Assembly (NCBI RefSeq): GCF_009380135.2 | Contig: NZ_WHUT02000007.1 | Location: forward strand, 186,001 to 250,000 | From: Fertoeibacter niger | GTDB lineage: Bacteria; Pseudomonadota; Alphaproteobacteria; Rhodobacterales; Rhodobacteraceae | Reading direction: 5' to 3' | Length of the DNA stretch: 64,000 nt | Shown here: one piece after another, positions 1-9,759 of the stretch | Numbering within the stretch: the stretch's first letter is position 1 | Layout: every line of letters starts with the position of its first letter | Program-made: the position numbers and the translations under genes | Notes under the pieces: model-generated | Told to the model about the DNA's origin: nothing | What the model saw: only the letters and a program-made list of their open reading frames with translations | The model's database searches: none

Positions 1-423
1 GAGCCAGCCATCGGAAATGTCACGCATGGTCAGCCGCACCTCTCCCATATGCCGCCAGACTGGTTTTGCGCCCTCGTATATCACGACCGCCGACAAAAGC
101 TGGTGGGTCTGGCCACGAAGCATCTGCAACTGTGCCCGGGCTGCATCAACATCGGCAGGTTTGCCCCAGACACGGCCAGCAAAGGCAAGAACCTGGTCGC
201 AGCCGATCACCACCGCATCGGGGTGCCGTTCAGCGATCTTGCGCGCCTTAAGTTCAGCCAGCGTATCGGCAATGTCGCGCGGGCTGGCCGCCTCTTCCTC
301 CAGAGCGGCTCGGATGCTACCTTCGTCGATGCGCGCGGGCAGGGCCTGCACCGCCACGCCCGCGCGCGCCAGCAACAGACTGCGGATGGGCGATGCTGAA
401 GCGAGGACAAGGCTTGGTGTCAT
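1..423 (-). CDS. maf: Maf-like nucleotide pyrophosphatase, 3' part missing
   Basis: Nucleoside triphosphate pyrophosphatase of the Maf/YceF family, which hydrolyses non-canonical nucleotides in the cytoplasm. The visible N-terminal 141 codons start [14 protein letters not shown], with the family LASASP(R)R-type phosphate-binding loop at residues 6-14 and the GCDQVLAF motif near residue 75. GxDQV rather than GADTV is closer to the YceF (7-methyl-GTP) subgroup, but this is a weak argument. The frame stays open to the window edge, so the C-terminus lies outside. The next gene is divergent across the putative origin. In other alphaproteobacteria maf-aroE-coaE-dnaQ borders the origin, which fits this position. 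Confidence 0.85.
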   Translation of the reverse strand, partial: MTPSLVLASASPIRSLLLARAGVAVQALPARIDEGSIRAALEEEAASPRDIADTLAELKARKIAERHPDAVVIGCDQVLAFAGRVWGKPADVDAARAQLQMLRGQTHQLLSAVVIYEGAKPVWRHMGEVRLTMRDISDGWL

Positions 424-831
424 GGGGCGATGCTGTGGATAATCTGCTTATGTTCCTGACGGCGAAATCGGCGAGATCAGGCTGTGACCCCGTTGGTGCG
501 GAGCGTGGGCCGATTTGTCAACCCGCCCGGGCCAGTTACCCACCTGTGCAGTGCCCGCCACACGAACACGGGATAGAATGAGGTTCCTGCGCCATGTGCA
601 CGAATGGAACCAAAGTTCTCCACAGCGCCAGGAAACGCAAGCTGTTGTTTTATATGTAATAAAAATGCACAATCGGCGGTTTTCCGCATGCATGCACAGC
701 GTTTTCCACAGATCGTGAACTGGGGATGAATCACGGGATGAATGTCTTAATCCTGTTACCCACCGCCCCTACTGCATCATTCCTTTTCTTAGACTCTTTC
801 TTTAAGAGAAGGGCAGCACAAGGAGACTGGC
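424..831. other. Putative chromosomal replication origin (oriC)
   Basis: A 408-base non-coding stretch between divergent maf and hemJ, clearly richer in A+T than its surroundings. It holds a perfect DnaA box TGTGGATAA at 434-442, two 8/9 matches (TTCTCCACA at 616-624, TTTTCCACA at 702-710) and several 7/9 matches (536-544, 680-688, 721-729, 756-764). An A/T-rich tract lies at 647-666. Two GANTC (CcrM methylation) sites lie at 728-732 and 792-796. The flanks (maf on one side; rho, mnmEG, rsmG, parAB with parS on the other) are those found near alphaproteobacterial origins. Short reading frames inside it look spurious. The function is inferred from motifs and context only. Confidence 0.6.
434..442 (-). 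promoter_or_regulatory. Perfect DnaA box
   Basis: TGTGGATAA, the exact complement of the consensus TTATCCACA, 11 bases upstream of the maf start codon. It is the best of several DnaA-box-like sequences in the putative origin. DnaA bound here could also affect maf transcription. Confidence 0.65.
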
Positions 832-1272
832 ATGGGAAGCTTTCTGGCGGATGTGTATCCTTGGGTGAAATCCTTCCATGTGATGTCGGTCATCGCGTGG
901 ATGGCGGGCCTGTTCTATCTGCCGCGCCTGTTCGTGTATCACGCCGAACAGGGCGCGGCGGTTGACACGCTGTTCCGCATCATGGAAGTGCGCCTGCTGC
1001 GCGCCATCATGAACCCCGCTATGGTGGCCACCTGGGTCTTTGGCCTTGCGCTGGTGTTCACGCCAGGCATCGTGGACTGGGGCATGGTCTGGCCCTGGAC
1101 CAAGGCAGCATCGGTGCTGGCAATGACCTGGTTCCACCATTGGCTTGGCCTGCGCCGCAAGGATTTTGCCGTTGGTCGCAACACGCTGAACGGCCGCCGC
1201 TACCGCATGATGAACGAGGTGCCGACCCTGCTGATGATCGTGATCGTTTTGTCGGTGATCGTGAAGTTCTGA
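832..1272 (+). CDS. hemJ: Protoporphyrinogen IX oxidase HemJ
   Basis: A 146-residue integral membrane protein with about four hydrophobic segments. HemJ oxidises protoporphyrinogen IX to protoporphyrin IX, the penultimate step of heme synthesis, in the inner membrane. Family marks seen are the N-terminal SFHVMSVIAWMAGLFYLPRL segment with His16 and the WTK motif with Lys91, equivalents of the conserved His and Lys of the family. The start is supported by AAGGAG about 7 bases upstream. It lies between the putative origin and rho, as in many Rhodobacterales. An older label for this family is CopD-like or DUF hypothetical protein. Confidence 0.88.
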   Translation: MGSFLADVYPWVKSFHVMSVIAWMAGLFYLPRLFVYHAEQGAAVDTLFRIMEVRLLRAIMNPAMVATWVFGLALVFTPGIVDWGMVWPWTKAASVLAMTWFHHWLGLRRKDFAVGRNTLNGRRYRMMNEVPTLLMIVIVLSVIVKF

Positions 1273-1288
1273 ACTGCCCGCTGTCTGG

Positions 1289-1316
1289 TTGACTTTTTGC
1301 GCAGCGCCGCTTAATT
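1289..1316 (+). promoter_or_regulatory. Candidate rho promoter
   Basis: TTGACT at 1289-1294, a 16-base spacer, then TTAATT at 1311-1316, located 90-118 bases upstream of the rho start. The -35 is a 5/6 match; the -10 is poor, which is common in this group. A stem-loop GGGCC-GTCC-GGCCC (1328-1341) follows in the leader and could take part in the autoregulation known for rho. Prediction only. Confidence 0.35.
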
Positions 1317-1406
1317 GCGACGGTGCAGGGCCGTCCGGCCCACCGCATTTCCCATTCATGACCGATGCAGGCCCCACCGGGGCAGCGCCAAGGATACGCT
1401 TTTCCC

Positions 1407-2678
1407 ATGACCATTGAACGCCTGAACCTCGCCGAACTCAAAGCCAAGACGCCCGCCGACCTGCTGGCGATGGCCGAGGAATGGGAGATCGAGAACGCCC
1501 CTTCGATGCGCAAGGGTGAGATGATGTTCTCGATCTTGAAGGAACATGCCGAGGAAGGCTGGGAGATCGGCGGCGATGGCGTGCTGGAAGTGTTGCAAGA
1601 CGGTTTCGGCTTCTTGCGCAGTCCGTCGGCCAACTATCTGCCGGGCCCGGATGACATCTATGTCAGCCCCGAGATTTTGCGGCAATTCTCGCTGCGCACG
1701 GGTGACACGATCGAAGGCGTTATCGCCGCGCCCCGTGAAACCGAAAAATACTTCTGCATGACCAAGGTGACGCGGATCAACTTTGATGATCCGGAAAAAG
1801 CCAAGCACAAGGTTCATTTCGACAACCTGACCCCGCTTTACCCTGACGAGCGTTTCAAGATGGAGGTTGAAGACCCCACACTGAAAGACCGCTCGGCCCG
1901 GATCATCGACTTGGTGGCGCCTATCGGCAAAGGGCAGCGCGGGCTTATCGTGGCGCCGCCGCGCACCGGCAAGACGGTGCTGTTGCAGAACATCGCGCAT
2001 TCCATCGCCACCAACCACCCGGAATGTTATCTGATCGTGCTTTTGATCGACGAGCGCCCCGAGGAAGTGACCGACATGCAGCGGTCTGTGAAGGGCGAGG
2101 TGGTGTCATCGACCTTTGACGAACCAGCGACGCGGCACGTGGCCGTGGCCGAAATGGTGATCGAAAAGGCCAAGCGGCTGGTCGAGCACAAGCGTGATGT
2201 CGTGATTCTGCTGGACAGCATCACGCGTCTGGGCCGCGCCTTCAACACGGTGGTGCCGTCGTCGGGCAAGGTGCTGACCGGTGGTGTGGATGCCAATGCG
2301 TTGCAGCGGCCGAAGCGGTTCTTTGGTGCGGCGCGGAACATCGAGGAAGGCGGGTCGCTGACCATCATTGCGACGGCGCTGATTGATACCGGCAGCCGGA
2401 TGGACGAGGTGATCTTTGAAGAATTCAAGGGCACCGGCAACTCGGAAATCGTGCTGGACCGCAAGGTTGCAGACAAGCGCGTGTTCCCGGCGATGGACAT
2501 CCTCAAATCGGGCACGCGGAAGGAAGACCTGCTGGTTGAAAAGACCGACCTGCAGAAAACCTATGTGCTGCGCAGGATTCTGAACCCGATGGGCACCACG
2601 GATGCGATCGAGTTCCTGATCTCCAAGCTGAAACAGACCAAATCGAATGCGGAGTTCTTCGATTCGATGAACACCTGA
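1407..2678 (+). CDS. rho: Transcription termination factor Rho
   Basis: A 423-residue hexameric RNA-dependent ATPase that ends transcription at Rho-dependent sites. The N-terminal Rho domain ([14 protein letters not shown], residues 6-19) is followed by an RNA-binding cold-shock-like domain with [17 protein letters not shown] and then the ATPase domain. The P-loop [10 protein letters not shown] is near residue 185, and [10 protein letters not shown] and [13 protein letters not shown] are also present. The frame is open 14 codons further upstream to 1365, but AGGAT lies 11 bases before the 1407 ATG and the protein then begins like other Rho proteins, so 1407 is chosen. It is followed 25 bases later by mnmE and probably co-transcribed with it. 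Confidence 0.96.
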   Translation: MTIERLNLAELKAKTPADLLAMAEEWEIENAPSMRKGEMMFSILKEHAEEGWEIGGDGVLEVLQDGFGFLRSPSANYLPGPDDIYVSPEILRQFSLRTGDTIEGVIAAPRETEKYFCMTKVTRINFDDPEKAKHKVHFDNLTPLYPDERFKMEVEDPTLKDRSARIIDLVAPIGKGQRGLIVAPPRTGKTVLLQNIAHSIATNHPECYLIVLLIDERPEEVTDMQRSVKGEVVSSTFDEPATRHVAVAEMVIEKAKRLVEHKRDVVILLDSITRLGRAFNTVVPSSGKVLTGGVDANALQRPKRFFGAARNIEEGGSLTIIATALIDTGSRMDEVIFEEFKGTGNSEIVLDRKVADKRVFPAMDILKSGTRKEDLLVEKTDLQKTYVLRRILNPMGTTDAIEFLISKLKQTKSNAEFFDSMNT

Positions 2679-2703
2679 GTGTTCTGAATCAAAGGGTTAG
2701 CCA

Positions 2704-3984
2704 ATGGATACGATCTATGCCCTTGCCAGCGCACGCGGCAAGGCCGGGGTGGCGGTGTTGCGTGTTTCCGGCCCTCGGGCGCATCAGGCGGTAGCGGCGT
2801 TTGGTGTGAGCCTGCCCGTTGCCCGGCAAGCCGCGCTGCGGCGTCTTGTATGGGATGGGGTCGTGCTGGATGAGGCCCTGGTCCTGCTTTTCGCCAAGGG
2901 GTCCAGTTTTACCGGCGAGGACGTCGCCGAACTGCATCTGCATGGCAGCACTGCGACCGTGAATGCCGTGCTGCGGGCGCTGGCGGAACAACCCGGTTTG
3001 CGGCTGGCTGCACCCGGGGAATTCACCCGCCGCGCCCTGGAAAACGGCTGTCTCGACCTTGCGCAGGTCGAGGGGCTGGCTGACTTGATAGAGGCGGAAA
3101 CCGAGGCACAACGGCGGCAGGCGCTGCATGTCTTGTCGGGCGCAGTGGGCGCGCGCGCTGAAGGGTGGCGGCGCGACCTGATCCGCGCGGCGGCGCTGAT
3201 CGAAGCGACCATCGACTTTGCCGATGAAGATGTGCCGGTTGACGTAACGCCCGAAGTGTCGGGGTTGCTTGATAACTTGCTATCGGCCCTGCGCGCTGAA
3301 GTTGAGGGCACGCGTATGGCTGAGCGGATCAGGGATGGCTTTGAAGTGGCCATCGTTGGCGCCCCGAATGCCGGAAAATCCACCCTGCTGAACGCGCTTG
3401 CCGGCCGCGAGGCGGCCATCACGTCAGAGGTTGCGGGCACGACGCGCGATGTGATCGAAGTGCGCATGGAGTTGGCCGGACTGGCCGTCACGCTGCTTGA
3501 TACCGCCGGTCTGCGAGAAACAGGCGATCTGGTGGAAGGTCTGGGCATCCGCCGCGCGATTGAAAGGGCACAGGCGGCAGATTTGCGGGTATTCCTGCTG
3601 GATGGTGATGCGCCCGCCATGCCCGTGCAGCCTGGGGATATTGTAGTGCAGGGCAAGGCGGATTTGCACATCGCGACGGGGCTGGCTGTTTCGGGGAAGA
3701 CCGGGGCGGGAGTGGCAGATCTGGTGGCCGCCATCGCCCACACCTTGCAACAGCGCAGCGCCTCAGCCGGCATTTTCACGCGCGAACGGCACCGGCTGGC
3801 TATCATAGCCGCAATCGGGGCTATGGAATCGGCGCAGGCTGAGGTAATCACAGGGGCGATGCGGGCCGAGCTTGCCGCCGAGGCGCTGCACCGGGCAATC
3901 CGGGCGCTGGACGCGCTGGTGGGTCGTGTGGATGTCGAGATGCTGCTGGGCGAAATCTTCGCCAGTTTCTGCATCGGAAAATGA
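2704..3984 (+). CDS. mnmE: tRNA modification GTPase MnmE
   Basis: A 426-residue GTPase that, with MnmG, installs the 5-(carboxymethyl)aminomethyl group on wobble uridine of several tRNAs. The N-terminal folate-binding domain opens [20 protein letters not shown]. The G domain is inserted in the helical domain, with GAPNAGKST near residue 220, TTRD at about 244 and DTAGLRE near 265. The C-terminal CIGK motif, with the Cys needed for activity, ends the protein. The stop overlaps the mnmG start as ATGA. Together with mnmG, rsmG, parA and parB it forms the gene chain typical of origin-proximal regions. Confidence 0.95.
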   Translation: MDTIYALASARGKAGVAVLRVSGPRAHQAVAAFGVSLPVARQAALRRLVWDGVVLDEALVLLFAKGSSFTGEDVAELHLHGSTATVNAVLRALAEQPGLRLAAPGEFTRRALENGCLDLAQVEGLADLIEAETEAQRRQALHVLSGAVGARAEGWRRDLIRAAALIEATIDFADEDVPVDVTPEVSGLLDNLLSALRAEVEGTRMAERIRDGFEVAIVGAPNAGKSTLLNALAGREAAITSEVAGTTRDVIEVRMELAGLAVTLLDTAGLRETGDLVEGLGIRRAIERAQAADLRVFLLDGDAPAMPVQPGDIVVQGKADLHIATGLAVSGKTGAGVADLVAAIAHTLQQRSASAGIFTRERHRLAIIAAIGAMESAQAEVITGAMRAELAAEALHRAIRALDALVGRVDVEMLLGEIFASFCIGK

Positions 3985-5861
3985 GGATGTTTCACGTGAA
4001 ACATTATGATGTGATTGTGATTGGTGGTGGCCATGCCGGGGCAGAGGCTGCCGCAGCGGCCGCACGTCTGGGCGCCCGGACCGCCCTGGCAACATTGTCG
4101 CGCGACAACCTGGGTGTCATGTCTTGCAACCCCGCCATCGGTGGCCTGGGCAAGGGCCATCTGGTGCGCGAGATTGACGCGCTGGATGGCGTGATGGGCC
4201 GTGTGGCTGATCAGGCCGGTATCCAGTTTCGGCTTCTGAACCGCAAGAAGGGCCCCGCTGTGCAGGGCCCGCGCACACAAGCCGACCGTAGCCTTTACCG
4301 AAAGGCGATGCAGGCCATATTGGCCGCGCAGCCCGGACTGGATATTCTGGAAGGCGAGGTGGTTGACCTTTTGCTGCAAGGTACGGCCCTGACTGGCGTT
4401 GAGCTGGCCGACGGAACGCAGATCGCGGCGCATGCGGTGGTGCTGACCTCGGGCACCTTCCTGAATGGCCTGATCCATATCGGGGACAAGCGGCACCCGG
4501 GGGGCCGCATGGGGGCTGCCCCGTCGCTGCGGCTTGCGGCCCGGCTTGCAGACCTTGGCCTTGCGCGGGGGCGGTTGAAAACGGGCACCCCGCCGCGGCT
4601 GGATGGCCGCACGATCAACTGGTCTGGACTTGAGATGCAGCCCGGCGATGACGAGCCGGTAATGTTCTCCTTCCTCAATCATGCGCCGTCGGCCCGGCAG
4701 ATCACCTGTGGGATTACCTATACCAACTCGCTGACCCATGACATCGTGCGCGAGAATCTTGGCCGTTCTGCCATGTATGGTGGGCATATCGAAGGCGTTG
4801 GCCCGCGCTATTGCCCTTCGATTGAAGACAAGATCGTGCGCTTTGCCGACAAGACCCAGCATCAGGTGTTTCTGGAACCAGAAGGGCTTGAGGATCACAC
4901 GGTTTACCCCAACGGCATCTCCACTTCGTTGCCCGCCGAGGTGCAAGAGGTCTATGTGCGGAGCATCAGGGGGCTGGAGAATGTGTCGATCCTGCAACCA
5001 GGCTACGCGATTGAGTATGATTATTTCGACCCCCGAGAGCTGCGTCCGACGCTGGAGCTGAAATCGCGCCCCGGCCTGTATCTGGCCGGTCAGATCAACG
5101 GCACCACCGGCTATGAGGAAGCAGCGGCGCAGGGCATGGTGGCCGGACTTAACGCAGCTCTGGTCGCGCTTGGCCGCGAGCCTGCTCTGTTCAGCCGGGC
5201 CGACAGTTATATCGGGGTGATGATTGACGACCTTGTCTCGCGCGGCGTCACCGAACCTTACCGCATGTTCACCTCGCGTGCCGAGTTCCGCTTGACGCTT
5301 AGGGCGGACAATGCCGATCAGCGGCTGACGCCTTTTGGCATCGCCTTGGGCTGTGTCAGTGAAGCCCGCGGCACAGCCTTTGCGGCCAAAGCCGAGCAAT
5401 TGGCGCGAGCAAGGCACGCATTGGACGCCGTCTCGCTCACACCGCATCAGATCAATGATCTTGGGGTCAAGGTCAGTCAGGACGGCATACGCAAATCGGC
5501 CTTTGCCTTGTTGTCCTTTCCGGAAGTATCGCCGGAGATGATCGAGCAGCTTGTTCCCGAATTTGCAGCAATGCCACGTGCAATTCGGCAACAGACGGCT
5601 GCAGACGCACTTTACGCGCAGTATGTCGATCGTCAGCAGCAGGATGCCGACGACCTCAAACGCGATGAGGCGCTGCAAATCCCGGCCGGCTTCGACTATG
5701 CCGCTCTTGCCGGCTTGTCGCATGAGTTGAAGTTGAAACTGGCGCGTGTGCAGCCGGGCAGTATTGCACAGGCCAGCCGGATAGAGGGCATTACCCCCGC
5801 CGCCTTGACGTTGATCTTGGCGCGGCTTCGCCGGGACCATCGGGCAAAGGTGGCCGGATGA
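3981..5861 (+). CDS. mnmG: tRNA uridine-5-carboxymethylaminomethyl synthase MnmG (GidA)
   Basis: A 626-residue FAD protein, partner of MnmE. The dinucleotide-binding [11 protein letters not shown] lies near residues 13-23, followed by [23 protein letters not shown] and, further on, [20 protein letters not shown]-type family blocks and [16 protein letters not shown]. The annotated ATG overlaps the mnmE stop (ATGA); a second in-frame ATG at 3987 is possible. The first codons MRMFHVKH are encoded by a perfect parS site, so the N-terminus is partly dictated by a ParB-binding sequence. It overlaps rsmG by four bases at its end. Confidence 0.95.
   Translation: MRMFHVKHYDVIVIGGGHAGAEAAAAAARLGARTALATLSRDNLGVMSCNPAIGGLGKGHLVREIDALDGVMGRVADQAGIQFRLLNRKKGPAVQGPRTQADRSLYRKAMQAILAAQPGLDILEGEVVDLLLQGTALTGVELADGTQIAAHAVVLTSGTFLNGLIHIGDKRHPGGRMGAAPSLRLAARLADLGLARGRLKTGTPPRLDGRTINWSGLEMQPGDDEPVMFSFLNHAPSARQITCGITYTNSLTHDIVRENLGRSAMYGGHIEGVGPRYCPSIEDKIVRFADKTQHQVFLEPEGLEDHTVYPNGISTSLPAEVQEVYVRSIRGLENVSILQPGYAIEYDYFDPRELRPTLELKSRPGLYLAGQINGTTGYEEAAAQGMVAGLNAALVALGREPALFSRADSYIGVMIDDLVSRGVTEPYRMFTSRAEFRLTLRADNADQRLTPFGIALGCVSEARGTAFAAKAEQLARARHALDAVSLTPHQINDLGVKVSQDGIRKSAFALLSFPEVSPEMIEQLVPEFAAMPRAIRQQTAADALYAQYVDRQQQDADDLKRDEALQIPAGFDYAALAGLSHELKLKLARVQPGSIAQASRIEGITPAALTLILARLRRDHRAKVAG
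3988..4003. promoter_or_regulatory. parS centromere site 1
   Basis: TGTTTCACGTGAAACA, a perfect 16-base palindrome identical to the widely conserved parS consensus. It lies within codons 3-8 of mnmG and 3.3 kb upstream of parB. ParB is expected to load here and spread to form the partition complex. Confidence 0.93.
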
Positions 5862-6481
5862 CGCTGCACAATGATCCACTCGCGGCCTTGGGTGTTTCAC
5901 GTGAAACAATCCAGCGGCTTGAGGCCCTGGTCGCCTTGATGGGCAAGTGGAATCCGGCGATCAATCTTGTATCGAAGTCAACGCTCGCCGATGCATGGAG
6001 CCGCCATATCCTTGATTCTGCGCAGATCTACCGGCTTGCACCGCCCGGGCCGCTGCACTGGGCCGATCTGGGCAGTGGAGGCGGTTTTCCCGGGTTGGTT
6101 GTTGCCGTGCTTGGGGCGGAATTGCAGCCCGGCAGCCGCTTCACTCTGGTGGATTCCGATCAGCGCAAGGCCACGTTCCTGCGGCAGTCCTGCCAGACGC
6201 TGGGGCTCAAAGCGCAGGTGCTGGCCGAACGAATCGACGCAATTGCACCGCTGAATGCCGATGTCCTGTCGGCGCGGGCCCTCGCGCCGTTGACGCTTCT
6301 TTGCGGGTTTGCGCAACGTCATCTGTCGGCCCGGGGCACGGCACTGTTCATGAAGGGTGCCAGCCACGCCAGCGAACTGGCCGAAGCGCGCGGGCAATGG
6401 GCCTTCGAGGTTGATATCCACCCCAGCGTCACCGAAGCCGGTGCCGTGATCCTGCAACTGAAAGGCCTGCCGCATGGTTGA
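5858..6481 (+). CDS. rsmG: 16S rRNA (guanine-N7)-methyltransferase RsmG (GidB)
   Basis: A 207-residue SAM-dependent methyltransferase that modifies G527 (E. coli numbering) of 16S rRNA; loss gives low-level streptomycin resistance in other species. The SAM-binding motif [11 protein letters not shown] is near residues 70-80. [20 protein letters not shown] is a typical RsmG block. The start overlaps the mnmG stop (ATGA), and the 3' end overlaps parA by 8 bases. Codons 12-17 (GVSRET) carry the second parS site, a common feature of alphaproteobacterial gidB. Confidence 0.94.
   Translation: MTLHNDPLAALGVSRETIQRLEALVALMGKWNPAINLVSKSTLADAWSRHILDSAQIYRLAPPGPLHWADLGSGGGFPGLVVAVLGAELQPGSRFTLVDSDQRKATFLRQSCQTLGLKAQVLAERIDAIAPLNADVLSARALAPLTLLCGFAQRHLSARGTALFMKGASHASELAEARGQWAFEVDIHPSVTEAGAVILQLKGLPHG
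5893..5908. promoter_or_regulatory. parS centromere site 2
   Basis: A second perfect copy of TGTTTCACGTGAAACA, inside rsmG, 1.9 kb from the first and 1.4 kb upstream of parB. It is read as Val-Ser-Arg-Glu-Thr in the protein. Confidence 0.93.
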
Positions 6482-7301
6482 TCCGACGCGACCCAAGCCG
6501 CCGCGCATCATTGCCATCGCCAACCAGAAGGGCGGGGTTGGCAAGACCACGACGGCCATCAACCTGGCCGCCGGGCTGGCCGAACTGGGGGCCAAGGTGC
6601 TGCTGGTGGATCTGGACCCGCAGGGCAACGCGTCGACCGGGCTGGGGGTAGAGACGGCACAGCGGCGCTTTACCACCTATGACCTGTTGCTTGACGAGGC
6701 TCCGCTGGCCGATGTGATCCTGTCCACCAAGTTCCCGGGCCTGATGATCTGCCCGGCCAATGCCGATCTTTCTTCGGCAGACATGGAGCTGGTGGCCAAT
6801 GAAAAGCGCAGCTTTCTGTTGCATGACGCGCTGCGGCAGCCCGCGATTGACGATTTTCTGTTTGATTACATCCTGATCGACTGCCCGCCCTCGCTCAGCC
6901 TGCTGACGGTCAATGCCATGGTGGCGTGCCATTCGGTCCTGGTGCCGCTGCAAAGCGAGTTTTTCGCGCTGGAGGGCCTGTCGCAATTGATGCTGACGAT
7001 CCGCGAAGTGCGACAGACGGCGAACGCGGGGCTGCGGATCGAGGGCGTGCTGCTGACGATGTATGACAAGCGCAACAACTTGTCGCAGATGGTGGAAAAT
7101 GACGCCAGGCAGACCTTGGGCGATCTGGTTTTCTCCACCATCGTGCCGCGCAATGTGCGGGTCAGCGAGGCGCCGTCCTATGCGCTGCCGGTGCTCAGTT
7201 ACGATAGCACCTCGAAGGGCAGCGAGGCGTATCGCGCTTTGGCAGCCGAGATTGCCGCCCGGCATGGGATGGCCTTGCAGCAACGGGAGAAGGCATCGTG
7301 A
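6474..7301 (+). CDS. parA: Chromosome partitioning ATPase ParA (Soj)
   Basis: A 275-residue deviant Walker-type ATPase that moves the ParB-parS complex over the nucleoid. It has the deviant P-loop KGGVGKTT at residues 19-26, [12 protein letters not shown] and [15 protein letters not shown]. The short N-terminal extension before the P-loop indicates the chromosomal (type Ib-like) class without a DNA-binding helix-turn-helix domain. It overlaps rsmG upstream and parB downstream (GTGA), so translation is probably coupled. Confidence 0.95.
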   Translation: MVDPTRPKPPRIIAIANQKGGVGKTTTAINLAAGLAELGAKVLLVDLDPQGNASTGLGVETAQRRFTTYDLLLDEAPLADVILSTKFPGLMICPANADLSSADMELVANEKRSFLLHDALRQPAIDDFLFDYILIDCPPSLSLLTVNAMVACHSVLVPLQSEFFALEGLSQLMLTIREVRQTANAGLRIEGVLLTMYDKRNNLSQMVENDARQTLGDLVFSTIVPRNVRVSEAPSYALPVLSYDSTSKGSEAYRALAAEIAARHGMALQQREKAS

Positions 7302-8206
7302 ACGACAAGAAACTGGAACGCCGCGGCCTGGGGCGCGGGCTTTCGGCGCTGATGGCTGACATCAACGTCGATGTCGAAAGCCCTGCCACACCGCGCCGCG
7401 CCGACATGCTGGTGCCGGTTGAAAAGCTGATCCCCAATCCCAACCAGCCTCGCCGCGATTTCGGCCCCGAGGCACTGGAAGATCTGGCGAACTCCATCCG
7501 CCAGAAGGGCGTGATCCAGCCGCTGATCGTGCGCGCCATTGCGGGAACTGACCAGTTCGAGATTGTCGCAGGCGAACGCCGCTGGCGCGCAGCGCAACTG
7601 GCGCAGTTGCACGAATTGCCCGTGCTGGTGCGTGAATTTGACGATACCGAGGTGCTGGAAGTCGCCATCATCGAAAACATCCAGCGCGCTGATCTGAACG
7701 CGATCGAAGAGGCGATGGGATTTCGTCAGCTGATGGACCGTTTCGGCCATACGCAGGAAAAGCTTGCCGAAGCCCTGTCGAAAAGCCGCAGCCACATTGC
7801 CAACTTGCTGCGCCTGCTGCAATTGCCCGATGATGTGCAGGCCTGGCTGCGCGAGGGCAAGCTGAGCGCCGGCCATGCCCGCGCGCTGATCACCACGGCC
7901 AACCCGTCAGAACTGGCAAGAACCGTCATCGCGCGTGGCCTTTCAGTGCGCGAGACGGAGGCTCTGGCGAAAACGCCCACCAGCAAGTCCAGCCCCGGCA
8001 GCGGCCCGCGTGGCCGTCGGGTGGAAAAAGACGCCGACACCCGCGCGCTGGAAGCTGACCTGTCGGCCAATCTGCGCATGGCGGTCAGCATCGATCATGA
8101 GCCGGGAGGCGAGACTGGCTTGCTGACGATCCGCTACAACACGCTGGAAGATCTTGATAATCTTTGCCGCGTGCTGTCGGTCATGCCGAGGGACGGGTCC
8201 ATATGA
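7298..8206 (+). CDS. parB: Chromosome partitioning protein ParB (Spo0J)
   Basis: A 302-residue parS-binding CTPase clamp. The N-terminal ParB/Srx domain contains [20 protein letters not shown] and the arginine-rich [12 protein letters not shown]-binding motif. A helix-turn-helix follows ([20 protein letters not shown], about residues 148-167), then a linker and a C-terminal dimerisation segment. A GTG start overlaps the parA stop. Both parS sites lie within 3.3 kb upstream. The last 26 bases overlap the convergent ybaN-like gene, leaving no room for an ordinary terminator. Confidence 0.95.
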   Translation: MNDKKLERRGLGRGLSALMADINVDVESPATPRRADMLVPVEKLIPNPNQPRRDFGPEALEDLANSIRQKGVIQPLIVRAIAGTDQFEIVAGERRWRAAQLAQLHELPVLVREFDDTEVLEVAIIENIQRADLNAIEEAMGFRQLMDRFGHTQEKLAEALSKSRSHIANLLRLLQLPDDVQAWLREGKLSAGHARALITTANPSELARTVIARGLSVRETEALAKTPTSKSSPGSGPRGRRVEKDADTRALEADLSANLRMAVSIDHEPGGETGLLTIRYNTLEDLDNLCRVLSVMPRDGSI

Positions 8207-8618
8207 ACAATGCGGCGCAGGCCAGCACCACCGCCTGAATCGACAGGATCAGTGGGCGCACCCCCAGCACGATTGAAAGCACCAGCACCACGGCCATCGA
8301 GGCCGTGGCCAGCCGTTTCGCCCGCAGGCTGATCGCACCAGACGCCTGCCAATCGCGGATCGGCGGCCCCAGCACCGGATGCGTCGTCAGCCACAGGTGC
8401 ATCCGTTCGGAAGACCGGGCAAAGCAGAATGCCGCCAGCAGCAGGAAGGGCACCGTTGGCAGCAACGGCAGAAAGATGCCCACCAGCCCCAGCGCCAGCG
8501 CGGCAAAGCCGCAGAAAGCCCAGAACAGCCGCATCAGACGCTCCGCCGGACTGTTGCGCACCTTGTGCCCGGTGCCCGCGCCATGCTCAATCTCCAGCCA
8601 GTTCGGTGATGACGGCAT
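8181..8618 (-). CDS. YbaN-like DUF454 inner membrane protein
   Basis: A small membrane protein of the DUF454 (YbaN) family, function unknown. The core has LGLVGIFLPLLPTVPFLLLA followed by FARSSERMHLWL, the family signature, and two further hydrophobic segments near the C-terminus. The start is uncertain. The longest frame (145 residues) begins inside the 3' end of hemW without a clear ribosome site; starts at 8561 (GTG) or 8534 (ATG, MRLFWAF) would give a protein nearer the usual family length of about 115-125. It is the last gene of the rph-rdgB-ridA-hemW minus-strand run and overlaps parB antisense. Confidence 0.75.
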   Translation of the reverse strand: MPSSPNWLEIEHGAGTGHKVRNSPAERLMRLFWAFCGFAALALGLVGIFLPLLPTVPFLLLAAFCFARSSERMHLWLTTHPVLGPPIRDWQASGAISLRAKRLATASMAVVLVLSIVLGVRPLILSIQAVVLACAALFIWTRPSA

Positions 8619-9744
8619 TCAGCACCATGCGGCCTTGCGCCGTGGCCCACAGGCGCGAATCATCGCGCGCGATCATGCCAATTTCAACCAACTCATTGAT
8701 TTTGCTGGAATTCAACTGGCCACCCATCGCCTGATACCGTGTCAGATCCAGCCCTTCGCGCAGCCGCAGCGCCATCATCAGGTATTCGAACGCGCGGTCG
8801 CGCGCATCCAGCGCCACACGCGGCACCTCGCCATGCCCGCCGCGTTCCACCCGCTGCAACCAGTCGCCCGGCGCTTTCGGTGCCTCGGTGGCAAGTTTCA
8901 CCCCACCGAGCGTCAGCCGTCCATGCGCCCCGGGGCCGATCCCCGCATAGTCGCCCGCCCGCCAATAGATCAGGTTGTGCCGTGACTCGGAACCCGGCCG
9001 CGCATGGTTTGACACTTCATAGGCGGGCAGGCCAGCCGCCTCGCAAATCTCTTGCGTCACCGCATACATGTCGGCCGAAAGCTCCTCCGCTGGCAGACCC
9101 CGCAGCCGCCCGCGCGCAAAACGGTCGCCAAAGGCGGTGCCATCCTCGATGGTCAGCTGATATAGCGACAGGTGGTCGGCCGCCATCGCCAGCGCCTCGC
9201 GCAATTCGTGCCGCCAGTCGTCCAGGCCCTGATCCTGCCGGGCATAGATCAGGTCAAAGCTGATCCGGTCAAACAGTCCGCGCGCCACATCAAACGCCGC
9301 TCGCGCCTCGGCCACCGAATGCAGCCGTCCCAACCGGTGCAGGTCGGCATCGTTCAGCGCCTGAATGCCCATGGAGATGCGGTTCACCCCCGCGTCGCGG
9401 TAGCCGGCAAAACGCCCGGCCTCCACCGATCCGGGGTTGGCCTCCAGCGTGATCTCGCAATCATTGGCGGCAGGCCAGGTGGCGCGCACCCGCTCCAGTA
9501 TCGCGGCCACCAGTTCAGGCTCCATCAGCGAAGGCGTGCCTCCGCCGAAAAATACCGAGTTCAGCACCCGTCCCTGTGTTTCGGCGCCAATCCTGTCGAT
9601 CTCGGCCAGATAGGCCCGCTGCCAGCGCCCTTGGTCAATCGACGCCGCGACATGGCTGTTGAAATCGCAATAGGGGCATTTCGACTGGCAGAACGGCCAG
9701 TGCAGATACAGCCCGAAGCCCCCGTTGCGCCAATCGTCCATCAT
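8587..9744 (-). CDS. hemW: Radical SAM heme chaperone HemW
   Basis: A 385-residue radical SAM protein formerly called oxygen-independent coproporphyrinogen oxidase-like. HemW binds heme and delivers it to membrane enzymes; it lacks HemN activity. The cluster motif CQSKCPYC lies at about residues 19-26 after LYLHWPF, and HNLIYW with the following GIGPGAHG is the heme-associated family motif. GGAGG lies a few bases before two adjacent ATG codons, and the second (9741) is better spaced. It sits 15 bases downstream of ridA. HemJ and HemH are also in the window but not adjacent. Confidence 0.9.
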   Translation of the reverse strand: MMDDWRNGGFGLYLHWPFCQSKCPYCDFNSHVAASIDQGRWQRAYLAEIDRIGAETQGRVLNSVFFGGGTPSLMEPELVAAILERVRATWPAANDCEITLEANPGSVEAGRFAGYRDAGVNRISMGIQALNDADLHRLGRLHSVAEARAAFDVARGLFDRISFDLIYARQDQGLDDWRHELREALAMAADHLSLYQLTIEDGTAFGDRFARGRLRGLPAEELSADMYAVTQEICEAAGLPAYEVSNHARPGSESRHNLIYWRAGDYAGIGPGAHGRLTLGGVKLATEAPKAPGDWLQRVERGGHGEVPRVALDARDRAFEYLMMALRLREGLDLTRYQAMGGQLNSSKINELVEIGMIARDDSRLWATAQGRMVLNAVITELAGD

Positions 9745-9759
9745 CGCCTCCGAAAGGCA

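Noticed and set aside
448-965. Short open frames in the maf-hemJ gap
   Set aside because: They have no ribosome sites, overlap DnaA boxes on both strands and give unrelated low-complexity proteins; the gap is better explained as a replication origin.
2784-5909. 1041-codon open frame antisense to mnmE, mnmG and rsmG
   Set aside because: It is the complement of three certain genes in a GC-rich genome; the translation is low-complexity, rich in Arg/Ser/Ala, without recognisable motifs, and starts inside a parS site.
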